Source of the DNA: Furcasterigmium furcatum
Taxonomy: Eukaryota; Ascomycota; Sordariomycetes; Glomerellales; Plectosphaerellaceae
Length of the DNA: 64,000 bases
Assembly: GCA_001599815.1 (NCBI GenBank)
Contig: BCIA01000002.1
Coordinates: forward strand, 62,001 to 126,000
Direction of reading: 5' to 3'
The notes beneath the pieces are model-generated. The model saw only the letters and a program-made list of their open reading frames with translations. It ran no database searches and was not told where the DNA came from. Both the position numbers and the translations under genes were made by a program. Numbering within the stretch: position 1 is the stretch's first letter; each line of letters begins with the position of its first letter. Below, piece after piece: positions 54,998 to 64,000 of the stretch.

Positions 54998-56434
54998 ATG
55001 TTCACCACCGACTCCATCGTACCACTCTGGCTGGACGGTCAACAGAAACAAACCACCGGAACATTCACTGTTATCTCTCCCCAAACCCATCAACCACTCT
55101 GGAAAGCCTCCTCCGCCAGTATCCAAGATGCAGACGCTGCCGCACTATCTGCCCAAAAAGCCTTCGAAACATGGAGCCTTACGAAACCATACGTGCGGAG
55201 GGAGATCTTTCTTCGTGCATACCACCTGCTCAAAAAACGTCGCGAGCAGAGCATGGAATATAGCACCACGGAGACGGGCGTCCCAGAGATCATGTTTGGC
55301 TTCGAGTACAATGGTGCGATAGATATTTGCTACCAGCTCGCATCAATCGCTGGTACAGACAAGGGCTTCGTCGTCGACCCGGAGGCAAGAGACACGAGCG
55401 CGATGGTGTTGAGGGAACCGTACGGCGTTGTCCTTGGGATTGCTCCCTGGAACGCTCCTCACGCACTTGCTATCAGGGCTTGTCTGTTTCCTCTTGCCGC
55501 AGGTAATACTGTTGTGCTGAAGGGGCCGGAGCTCGCGCCGGCGACGATGTGGCATCTTGTGGATATTCTGCACGAGGTTGGTCTGCCCGCAGGATGTCTG
55601 AACACGGTCTACCACCGACCGGAGGATGCGTTGCAGATCACAAAGCACCTGATTGAGCACCCTGCCATTCGAAAAGTCAACTTCACAGGCAGCACTGCCG
55701 TCGGGGCGAGCATCGCGAGTCTGTGCGGGCAGAACATTAAGCCCTGCGTTCTCGAACTCGGAGGCAAGGCGCCGGCGATTGTCTGTGAAGATGCCGATCT
55801 AGGCCTCGCGGCCGAACAGTGCGCTCTGGCAGCATTCAGCCATTCCGGGCAAGTTTGCATGAGCACTGAGCGGATAGTTGTGAGGCGGGAGGTGATCGAG
55901 CCATTCAAGGCTGCACTGAGAGAGGTGGTCGGAAAGATCTTTGGCGGTGACGCGCCTTTGCCGATCTTAATCAATGAGAAGAGCGCCGACAAGAACCGCG
56001 CTCTGTTGAAGGATGCTCTTGACAAGGGAGCCAAGGTTGTGTATGGGACCGTTGAAGTTGGAGGCGACAAACCCAGCAACCGCATCAGCCCCACGGTACT
56101 CGAGAATGTCGACAAGAGCATGAGACTATTCTACGAAGAGTCGTTTGGCCCAATCGTGTCTATATATGTCGTTGACAACGATGAGGAGGCGCTGGCGCTA
56201 GCCAACGACACAAGATACGGTCTTACATCTGCAGTTTTTACGAATGACCTTCGGCGAGGTATGAGAATGGCGAGGCGCATCGACTCCGGGGCTGTTCATA
56301 TCAACAATATGACTATCCACGATGAATCTGCGTTGCCTCACGGCGGGTCTAAGGACAGCGGCTATGGACGCTTCAACGGGGCCGATGGGCTGCGGGAGTG
56401 GCTCAAGGTGAAGTCGGTCACTTGGAGGGATTAG
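54998..56434 (+). CDS. Aldehyde dehydrogenase, salicylaldehyde dehydrogenase-like
   Basis: NAD(P)-dependent oxidation of an aromatic aldehyde to the acid. Intronless, 478 residues. WNAPHALAIRACLFPLAAGNTVVLKGPELAP gives the N-terminal cofactor core (PWNAP). FTGSTAVG and the catalytic Glu in LELGGKAP follow, then the catalytic Cys in SGQVCMSTER. EESFGPIVSIYVV and the C-terminal PHGGSKDSGYGRFNG complete the family set. The PEDALQITKHLIEHPAIRKVNFTGS segment is typical of the fungal and bacterial salicylaldehyde/vanillin-type subgroup. With gentisate dioxygenase and a fumarylpyruvate-hydrolase-like protein nearby, a hydroxybenzaldehyde substrate is likely but inferred. Confidence 0.9.
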   Translation: MFTTDSIVPLWLDGQQKQTTGTFTVISPQTHQPLWKASSASIQDADAAALSAQKAFETWSLTKPYVRREIFLRAYHLLKKRREQSMEYSTTETGVPEIMFGFEYNGAIDICYQLASIAGTDKGFVVDPEARDTSAMVLREPYGVVLGIAPWNAPHALAIRACLFPLAAGNTVVLKGPELAPATMWHLVDILHEVGLPAGCLNTVYHRPEDALQITKHLIEHPAIRKVNFTGSTAVGASIASLCGQNIKPCVLELGGKAPAIVCEDADLGLAAEQCALAAFSHSGQVCMSTERIVVRREVIEPFKAALREVVGKIFGGDAPLPILINEKSADKNRALLKDALDKGAKVVYGTVEVGGDKPSNRISPTVLENVDKSMRLFYEESFGPIVSIYVVDNDEEALALANDTRYGLTSAVFTNDLRRGMRMARRIDSGAVHINNMTIHDESALPHGGSKDSGYGRFNGADGLREWLKVKSVTWRD

Positions 56435-56710
56435 GAAGGATTAGGAACTAAATACACGAGATAATCCCTAGTGTTGCAATGTTTCAGTATTGAACAATTC
56501 TTCTCGTACTACTGATAGTTCTCAACCTGTGCTCTCGCTTGCCCGAGATGCGATAGGGGCTCACCTAGGACTAAGCTGTGCTATGAACTAATATGCGACC
56601 TCAGCATTGCCATTCCACCCTACACAGGATGTGTAATGTGACTTGAATTCGGATGTAACAATAGAGCGACGTAGCTGTTCTTGTGACCTTAGGGGTTCGG
56701 TTAAGTACCT

Positions 56711-58065
56711 CTACTGTATCTGCAACACCGCTCTGCCCGAAATCTCCGCCCTTTGCAACTTCCCCATGACCTCTTCCAGCTTGTCAAAAGGATACATCTG
56801 CACCCTTGGCTTCAACTTGCCCTGCACCATCAACTCCATAAGTTCTTCCATTTGCTCGTGATTCCCAACTGTCGCGCCGATAACCTGAAGGCCTTTTACC
56901 AGCATCTCAAACGGACTGACCTGCAGACGGTAGTCGGGGGGCGGGATGCCGACGCATAAAAGCCTCCCGCAATGACGGAGCATCGGTATTGCGCTGTCGT
57001 ATGCCGAGGGCGCACCTGCGATACACAGAACAGCGTGAGCGCCAAGACCGCCCGTCAAGTCACGCACATCAGCGACCAAGTTGTTGCTCTTGCGGAAGTC
57101 GAGAAAATGGGCAGCCCCGGATGTGTTACATACTTCCTGCTTGTCAGCGGCATCGATGGCGATCACGCGGTAGCCGAGGGACGCGGCAATCTGAACGCCG
57201 AGGTGGCCTAGGCCGCCGCCTGCGCCGGGGAGGACGATGTAGTCGTCAGACTTGAGATTTGCTTTTCGGAGCGCCGAGTAGACGGCGATGCCGCCACAGA
57301 GGACCGGAGCGACGAGCTCAGATTTCAGCTGGTCAGGGATCCTGGTCACAAAGGCGGCATCTGCAACGCAGTATTCTAACCGAAACGCAAGTTAGATATG
57401 GATATCTCTGAAAGTAGGTGTGGCATCGCTGAGGTTATCCTACGTTGAAAAGTTCCAGGTACATTCTGATCCTTGTATTAGTAACTTCAATATAAAACTT
57501 TTTTCTCCTATTGGTATTGACTCACTCTGCCGGAATTGTCTTGGCGCGGACAGTGTGTGTAATCTCTCTCGCATATTTCGCAGTTTTGACAAGCTCTATG
57601 AAGCCAGCTTTGCAGCAAATATCGATCAATGGTTGATTCTTGGTGCAGGGTGATTCGGGGGATCGAGCGTCACTTACGAGACACCAACGCGACTATTCAG
57701 CATACCATCTGTGACTCCCGGACCGACTAACTCCCGTGGGTTGTCAGAATATATGTCAAGTACATCATGTTCAGTGTGCCGAACCTGCAACGACCTTTCC
57801 TACCCCTTCGTGTCCCGCGACGTGGGTGCTCATTGGAGTGGTGCCGTAGATAGAGTGGTGGTCAGAATGGCTGGAAAGACCCATCCGTCAGTATGTGGGA
57901 ATGTTAATTCCGTTGGATTTCAACATACCAAACTCCTGAGACCTCGATTTTGACGAGGACTTCGCCCGCCCCCGGCTTGGGAATCTCGATCTGCCGAAGC
58001 TCAATCCTGGCATCCTTGCCTGGGGCCTCGACCCACGCTCCCATTTGTCTCTCCACTGAAGTCAT
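56711..58065 (-). CDS. Zinc-dependent alcohol dehydrogenase
   Basis: Medium-chain alcohol dehydrogenase of the yeast ADH1/AdhP group. Six exons, 58065-57929, 57870-57785, 57726-57678, 57607-57526, 57471-57444 and 57375-56711, give 348 residues with all phases matching. The catalytic-zinc Cys is rebuilt over intron 1 (VSGVCHSDHHSIYG), the His is in VAGHEGVG, and the structural-zinc cysteines are CQNCEICERDYTHC. NVPGTFQQYCVADA and LCGGIAVYSAL follow, and the cofactor loop is GAGGGLGHLGVQIA. AIDAADKQE gives an acidic residue preferring NAD. The gene is convergent with the aldehyde dehydrogenase and divergent from the Zn2Cys6 factor, so alcohol to aldehyde to acid conversion is suggested. Confidence 0.92.
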
Positions 58066-58383
58066 ACTCGAAACAAGGGGAGAGAAAGTTGACGAAAACT
58101 TTACAACAGAACTGTTATTGGCGGGGTAAGGTTCACAAGCCGTGCGAGCATTCCCGCGCGCTGAGGTCGATGGGTTTCGCTTGCTAGATTGACGTGATTC
58201 CAAGAAGGAAGACTGACCATGAATTCCAGCTTACTCTTTGAATCAGACAAGCCAGACGCGTGGTATCGGATCGATATAGTAACGAGAAGATGTGTGGCCC
58301 CGCAAAGACGTCACCGGCCTGCTCCGGGACACCGGGTTATAGTGCCGCGGCTAGTAAGTCCGATGATTCCGGAGAACCCCCCC

Positions 58384-58418
58384 NNNNNNNNNNNNNNNNN
58401 NNNNNNNNNNNNNNNNNN
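58384..58418. other. Assembly gap (35 N) flanked by poly-C
   Basis: A run of N lies between a short C tract on the left and a C tract of about 13 on the right. The true length of this C-rich region is unknown. Confidence 0.99.
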
Positions 58419-58560
58419 CCCCCCCCCCCCCAAATGTCACATGACTCGGATGACGTTTTCCACCGCTCTGCTTTCCGCGCTGCCCGGATGTCCCGGCTGG
58501 GATACCTCAACGACATACTCACGAGTTACCTACACTCGCCTCTCCCCCATATCGGCCCCA

Positions 58561-58615
58561 TCTCCCTCGGCCTGCTTCCCATCTCCCTCGGCCTGCTTCC
58601 CATGACCCTTGGCTT
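58561..58615 (+). repeat. Short tandem repeat, 21-base unit
   Basis: TCTCCCTCGGCCTGCTTCCC plus A is repeated exactly at 58561-58581 and 58582-58602, with a degenerate third unit after it. It is in the 5' region of the Zn2Cys6 gene. Confidence 0.75.
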
Positions 58616-58716
58616 GATGTTCCTGTTGTCTAACAGGGAGTGATTCGTTGCGAGTATCAACATCAAGGCGCGGCCTTCTCACTCTTCTTTGGTCGAACCC
58701 CCCCTGGGTCGGCATT

Positions 58717-61700
58717 ATGTCCCCCGGGACGCGCCGCGCCAGCGTCGAATCGCAGCTCGATTCTGTGCCCCCACACCGGAAGCGGCGTCGGATAGCAGTT
58801 GCATGCGTGTCCTGCAGGAACAGGAAGTCTAGGGTACGTGGACTAACCTGGCTTTGCCACCTTGCGGCAATGCATCCATGCCATGTCCAGCTAACCGGGA
58901 TGCAGCATACATGATGTCTCTACATGGGCATTGGTATGTCATACTCGGTTGTACATCTGGCTAACTTGTCGTGTATGCAGTGCGGTGGTCAGAGGCCAAG
59001 GTGCGGCACATGCACTGAGCTTGACCTCCAGTGCGAGTACGTCTCCAGTAACCCACAGGGACAGAGCCCGGCAAAAGAGTAAGCTAGCTTGTCGAGATGA
59101 CGTCTATTCCGGTCAACGATGCAATATCAACTAATTCGAGGCTCACCCATTTCAGTCACATACAGCGCATTGAAGCTCGTCTTCGCAGTCTCGAACAGGT
59201 GGTTGGTAGTCATTTATCAAACCTGCCTGAGACCTGCCGTGGTCCAAGTAACACCAATGCTGTCAACCACTTCGATGTTTCTGACCTCAATGACTATGGT
59301 CTAATTCCTGCGCCAACTGCCTCTCATACGAATCCTGGATCCAGCCTCCACGATGAGGGCAATGTTCAGGCGGATGGCGATGACGATGATCTCGACAGTC
59401 AGATGCACCCTGAAGATCCCACCGATGGCATGGGACATTTCGTGTTCGAGGATGAAGAGGATCGTGCCTTTTTCGGTTCGTGCGGAACCCTATGATTTCG
59501 GGTTGGGAAGTCTTGATGATACTAATCATAGTCATCCACATAGGGCCCTCGTCAAGTATCGCTTTTACTTCCGAAGTCTCTGTCGCATTGGCAAGACTCT
59601 CACTCTCAGCAGAGGAGCGCACTTCATTCCCAGGACCTAATCACGTCCAAGACAAGACAATCCTGCCCGACTACAGGATTGCGCGGATTCCGCGGAGAAA
59701 GTCTGTTGACACGCCACCAAACTCAACAAATCCATCAAATCTGCGATGTACTGGTGGTGAAAGAAATGCCAGAGTCTCTCCATCTTCCTCTTCCATGTTT
59801 TACTTGCCTCCTGAAGCCGAAACTTCGGCTCTTATAGACAGGTACTTCAGGGATACGGCTTTGCTATTCCCTTACATACACGAGGGGACATTCAGAGATA
59901 TGTATGATGGGCTGCCGCAAGGGAAATTCATGGCGATGAGACGAACCTGGCTTGGTTTGTTGAACATGGTCTTAGCCATGGCAACATACACGACAATTTC
60001 ACCCAACAGCGACGCCAAAAATCGCCACTTGAGCTCGGAAGCATTCTTTCGGCGTGCAACTCGGCTGTGTGAGAGCCACGTCATGAAGACTGCGAGTCTA
60101 GAGATCGGTAGTTCCTCCCATCCTGAAACTTTAGAAGACTGACGCTAACTAGCTAAACCATTTAGTCCAATATTTATTGCTCGTTACTCAATACATGCAG
60201 GGAAACAAGTCTTCCGTGCAGACTTCTGCTACGCATGGACTAGCTGTCAAGGTCGCCATGCAGCTCGGTTTGCATTCCACAGAAGCATCCAAGAAATTCC
60301 CGCCCATAGAACGAGAAATTCGCAAAAGGGTGTGGTTTGGCTGTATCGTCCTCGATAGGTAAGCTGAAAAATAGCCCTTAAGTTTTCGAATAATCAAACC
60401 GGATTCATGAGCAGCGTGTTACAAGAATGGCCGCGAAAAGAGCTCACCATATTCGTCATTTTAGGAGTCTGAGCATGACCTTTGGGCGACCGGCGTCTAT
60501 TCCCGAGACATACTGTCGTCTAGATCTCCCAATCTACATCGATTCCATTGACACACGGCAATACCAACCTGAAGAGATCGAAGTCAGCCACGGAAGCACA
60601 GACTTCTTCCGAGCGACGATGTAAGTTCCGCCTTTCTAGCTTAAGCCCTTGTGAATGAATATGAGGTCGACAACAGTTGCTAACATGTGTTGTAGAAACC
60701 TTTACTCGGTCATGGGGAATGTAATCGATCTTCTGTACGGCGGAAATCTCGGCTGTGGAGAAAAGCTACCTAACTACGAACTCACGATTTCCATCATGAA
60801 AGTCCGCCGCATGCTCGAAGGATGGGCTCGGCAACTACCGCCACACATGAGCCTCATCCGTGATTCCGAAGTCACAGGGGACATTGCAGCGGACTTTAAG
60901 CTCGCGCGCTTCCGTACCATTCTTACCTTGCGGTTCAACAATGTCCGTATCCTTGCGCATCGCATCGTGCTGGTCAGGGTGTGCGAGCTAGTGGCGGATA
61001 GCGATGCGGCGCAGACCATCGACTTGATGGAGCTGCGGGACGTTGCGGGCAGTGCGGTGGAGGCATGTGTTGCTTCATCAGCCGAAATCGTCAATCTTGT
61101 TGGCTATACTGTACGTGATGACGCTGGGCTTGCGCGGCAACTTTTGGGGGCTTGGTGGTTTACTCTTTACTATGGTAAGCATGCTTCAATCTCATTGCCA
61201 ACCTGCGTTTAAAAAGTTTGAAAACTAACGTGATCTTCTCTATTTGGTGGAAAAGTTTTCGACGCTGGTATGGTTCTTTTCACAATTCTGCTTCTTTTAA
61301 GGCGCAGCCACAGCATCGCTTTACCGCCATCGGTATCACAGGAGGCAATATCGGAGGCCTTCTTCCGCGCGATCGAGACACTCAGTCGCCTAGACAGAGG
61401 GAACATTACTGTTGAACGGTGCTTCTGGTGTCTTAAGAAGCTCTGTATAGTGCTAGGCTCCTCTGGTAGGGAAGCATCCTCTAACTCTCTTGCAAGTAGT
61501 CCGGTCAGCTAACCTCGGAATCCTATTTATAGATACAGCTCAAGGGGAGCTCAACCCGTGGCCGATGCCGGATAGCACATCTACAGAAATGAACCAAGTC
61601 CCGACTTTCTTCCTAGAAGCCTTCAAAGATCAAGGGTTATCGTTTCTAGATTTCGACTTTATGGGCAATGAGCGACTGGACTTTATGGGAGACTACTATG

Positions 61701-61723
61701 GAGAAAATGCCCAGGACTTATAA
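58717..61723 (+). CDS. Zn2Cys6 transcription factor of the gentisate-type cluster
   Basis: Multi-exon regulator with at least eight introns. ATG 58717 begins MSPGTRRASVES. The zinc cluster spans intron 1: CVSC-RNRKSR on exon 1 and C-GGQRPR-CGTC-TELDLQ-C on exon 2. Then comes a coiled coil (HIQRIEARLRSLEQVV) and an acidic linker (DGDDDDLDSQ). The fungal_trans domain contains RYFRDTALLFPYIHEGTF, AVKVAMQLGLHSTEAS, REIRKRVWFGCIVLDR and, across an intron, SMTFGRPASIPETY. Later blocks are WWFTLYY-VFDAGMVLF and LSRLDRGNITVERC. The C-terminus FMGNERLDFMGDYYGENAQDL is acidic-aromatic, as in many activation domains. It sits between an alcohol dehydrogenase and a hydrolase in the aromatic cluster, so it is the likely pathway regulator. 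Confidence 0.88.
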
Positions 61724-62003
61724 ATACAGTGAAATATCCATTGGGTATAATATTTTAGTTGAAAGTCAAAGGGATTCGGTTAGCACGGGGACAATCCATG
61801 CCTTTTCTCGTACCATCGCTGTAACTATAATTCGCTCAAAATAAGCAGTATACCAACTCATCGTTCAGCAAATAGCCAATGTCGTTGTCCTATATTTTAT
61901 CAGCTCAAGTTTAACGTACACTCTCTAGTCTGTAAACAACTTAGTGTCCTATTCTCGGGGAACCCGGTACATAAGGAAATCGGTGATTAGAACATAAAGA
62001 GTC

Positions 62004-63117
62004 TCATTGTCTACATCTTGCAAACTCGACCCCGTTCCTCAGCGTTCCGATCTTACTAATATTCACCTCCATAGTAGTGCCCGGTTTCAACCAACGGGGC
62101 GGCTGCATGTCGCCTCCGACGCCTATTTTTGGCACATGTCAGCAATAATCCTGACTCCACGAGAATGAACTTCATTGTCTCTCCTTACCTCCCGGTGTAC
62201 CGGTCATAATAACACTCCCCTTCTGCAGCGTTGTTCCCTGCGACAAGTACGAGATAATAGCCTCACTATCGAAAAGCATATCCGATATTGACTCGTTCTG
62301 ACGGATCTCGCCGTCAATGGTTGTTCGAAGGTGCAAATTCCGGGGGTTGTCCACGAGGCGCTTAGCAACGAGACAAGGACCCATGGGGGCATAGGTGTCG
62401 AAACCCTTGGAGAAGCCCCATTGCGGAATGCGCCCGGCGAGTTCGGGATTTCTTTGCAGTTTGCGCGAGGAGATGTCGTTGCCAACCGTGTAGGCACCGA
62501 CGTACTCCAGTGCCTCCTCTCTCGGGACGTCCTTAGCGTCTTTACCTATCACAAGGACCTACATTGCCGTTGCGTCAGCGTTTACTTGTCCCATGATATC
62601 TTTGCAGATGCAAAGATTTAATCGCTTACCAGCTCGCCCTCATAATCTGCCTGATCATCCTGTGCAATCTTAGGTATAACAACATTATCGTGATGACCGA
62701 TGATGGTTGTGGTTGGCTTGAAGAAGATGAATGGATTTGGAGGTGGTATCCTCTTTGCTTGTTGGACTATATAGAAGTAATCAATTAGAAGCCGCACATG
62801 AGGGCATTGTACCATTTAGAGTGTTGATGAGATCACCTACTGTGTTTCGCATAGTTGAGACCAACGCAGCGCAATACTGGTACGTCCACCGCTGTCAACG
62901 GGCCAAGGATTCGATCAACTATTGCAATTTCGTCCGAGACGTATGTAGATCCAGTGGTATCGAATATATCGTCACCGACAATGATTTTGGCTTGGAGTTT
63001 GTCCTCGGTAGTAAGGCGGCCGAGGTCGAAGTCCTCGCGGGGAAGGATTGGCTCCCCACGCAAGATCCGGCCATCCGTCGCCACAAACCTAATGAGTCGT
63101 TGCCAAGCTACAGACAT
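62004..63117 (-). CDS. Fumarylacetoacetate hydrolase family, fumarylpyruvate hydrolase type
   Basis: Cleaves a carbon-carbon bond in acylpyruvates; in the gentisate route the substrate is maleyl- or fumarylpyruvate. Four exons from ATG 63117 (MSVAWQRLIRFVATDG) joined in frame. RCVGLNYAKHI-QQAKR spans intron 1, followed by PPPNPFIFFKPTTTIIG. The metal-binding acidic residues lie in DDQADYEGEL-VLVIGK across intron 2. GNDISSRKLQRN, KGFDTYAPMGPCLV and SVIMTGTPGG-VGGDMQPPRWLKPGTTMEV (last intron) complete the FAHD1-like set. It is divergent from gentisate 1,2-dioxygenase with a 382-base shared promoter, which supports the fumarylpyruvate role over tyrosine catabolism. Confidence 0.92.
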
Positions 63118-63499
63118 GATGAAATACTAGAGGGCAGAAGGTTCTTTCTTATCCGGTGTTATTTTATTAGGTTTCAAAGAAAGGATTTATATGTCTCTTA
63201 TTCCCTTCAAGTACCGGCGCCACATACCCGTTTTTAGTCACCCCGCGGATATCGGCTTCGCTCCGGGACCATCCCGCGGCACTTATCCCGACGATGCCGA
63301 CGTGGTTTGGTCACTTAATGTTGCTAAGGCGTAACATCATTCCATAATTTATAATCTACTTAACTTACGGATAGCAAATTTATCTATAATTGATCTGCTT
63401 CATTGATGCAACCTCTTGAACGGCAGCTACCCATCTTATCATCCTCACATCCAAGATCTCGTTAACATACTATTGACCACATACACGCTTCATTATCAA
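63118..63499. promoter_or_regulatory. Divergent promoter, hydrolase / gentisate dioxygenase
   Basis: 382 bases. CCCGCGG occurs at 63242-63248 and 63273-63279, with GCTCCGGGAC (63260-63269) between them. These words recur in the other promoters of the cluster. Confidence 0.5.
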
Positions 63500-64000
63500 A
63501 TGGCACCTGGCAAGACAGAACACGTCGGAGATGATGCGGAAAATCAGTCCGCCGTGAAGCAACTTGTCAATACCGTGCGGAAGCTACATGCGATGCCCCT
63601 GTGGGAGCAAATGACCAAACTAAACCCCCCGGCACCAAATCCTACTGCAGTACCTCACGTCTGGCGTTACAAGGACATTCGGCCCAGTTTGGGACAGGCT
63701 GGCAAGTTGGTGACAGAAGACCAGGCAGAACGCCGTGTTCTGATGTTCGTCAACCCTGCTAGAGGTAAGCCGTTACCAGCCAACTTCTCCGTCCCCAGCC
63801 AGAATCCAGCAGCCAAGAATTAAAAGCGTCTCTACTAACCTTAACTACCCTCCCTCTAGATGCCCCGTACACAACCGACACCCTCTATGCTGGCCTACAG
63901 CTCGTCATGCCCAACGAAGTCGCCCGAGCCCATCGCCACACAGCTTTCGCTATGCGCTTCATCATCGAAGGCCAAGGTGGCTTCACCGCGGTACACGGCC
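63500..64000 (+). CDS. Gentisate 1,2-dioxygenase, 3' part cut by window edge
   Basis: Bicupin iron(II) dioxygenase opening the gentisate ring to maleylpyruvate. ATG 63500 (MAPGKTEHVGDDAENQS) and exon 1 end at about 63764. An intron (GTAAGC...TCTAG) restores NPAR-DAPYTTDTLYAGLQ. Exon 2 runs off the window. PLWEQMTKLNPPAPNPTAVPHVWRY and ARAHRHTAFAMRFIIEGQGGFTAVHG are diagnostic of the family; the two His of AHRH are metal ligands of the first cupin. Only about 135 residues are visible, so the second cupin cannot be judged. Confidence 0.93.

Larger units (their letters stand above)
58066..58716. promoter_or_regulatory. Divergent promoter, alcohol dehydrogenase / Zn2Cys6 factor, with assembly gap
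   Basis: 651 bases interrupted by 35 N. GCTCCGGGAC at 58321-58330 is identical to a word at 63260-63269 in the gentisate dioxygenase promoter, and CCGCGG occurs at 58345-58350. Confidence 0.45.

Noticed and set aside
1..64000. tRNA, rRNA and CRISPR arrays
   Set aside because: No B-box-like GGTTCGAATCC, rRNA-like conserved stretch or spaced direct repeats were noticed in the intergenic regions.

Overview
The window is nuclear DNA of a filamentous ascomycete (Pezizomycotina; a Sordariomycete-like genome is a guess). Evidence: protein-coding genes on both strands broken by many short introns (about 47-100 bases) with GTRNGT donors and CTAAC-type branch sites, four Zn2Cys6 regulators and a bZIP, fungal arsenic genes, and AT-rich patches resembling RIP-mutated repeats. 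No rRNA, tRNA, CRISPR or intact transposon was recognised.

Layout. 1-453: 3' part of a cyanovirin-N-type lectin gene, followed by a gene-free stretch with three TTAGGG units. 1.1-19.9 kb: a sugar/polyol block with two sugar porters, a Zn2Cys6 regulator, a polyol (xylitol/sorbitol-type) dehydrogenase, mannitol/L-xylulose-reductase-type and arabinitol-dehydrogenase-type SDRs, three further SDRs, an epoxide hydrolase and an aldose (D-xylose-type) reductase. Together these could interconvert pentoses, pentitols and ketopentoses. The first porter carries an apparent one-base frameshift. 20.9-27.1 kb: a monocarboxylate-type MFS carrier divergent from a Zn2Cys6 factor, then a quinate/sugar-type MFS carrier. 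27.6-36.6 kb: an arsenic resistance cluster with ACR3 efflux pump, Cdc25/rhodanese-type arsenate reductase, ArsH, an arrestin-like protein, a bZIP factor and arsenite methyltransferase. The two divergent promoters of this cluster share an identical 10-bp element. 37.5-51.6 kb: looser genes (MFS carrier, FAD amine oxidase, two fungal membrane proteins, intronless oleate hydratase) with long gene-free gaps. 52.4-64 kb: a Zn2Cys6 factor, then an aromatic catabolic cluster (salicylaldehyde-type aldehyde dehydrogenase, zinc alcohol dehydrogenase, Zn2Cys6 factor, fumarylpyruvate-hydrolase-type FAH protein, gentisate 1,2-dioxygenase cut by the right edge), consistent with alcohol to aldehyde to acid to gentisate to ring cleavage.

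Gene models were spliced by eye from reading frame, splice sites and family motifs. Where exon coordinates are given, the phases were checked to add up. The four places that do not join cleanly or use non-GT donors (1163-2913, 3340-5427, 18667-19888, 35379-36596) are flagged.
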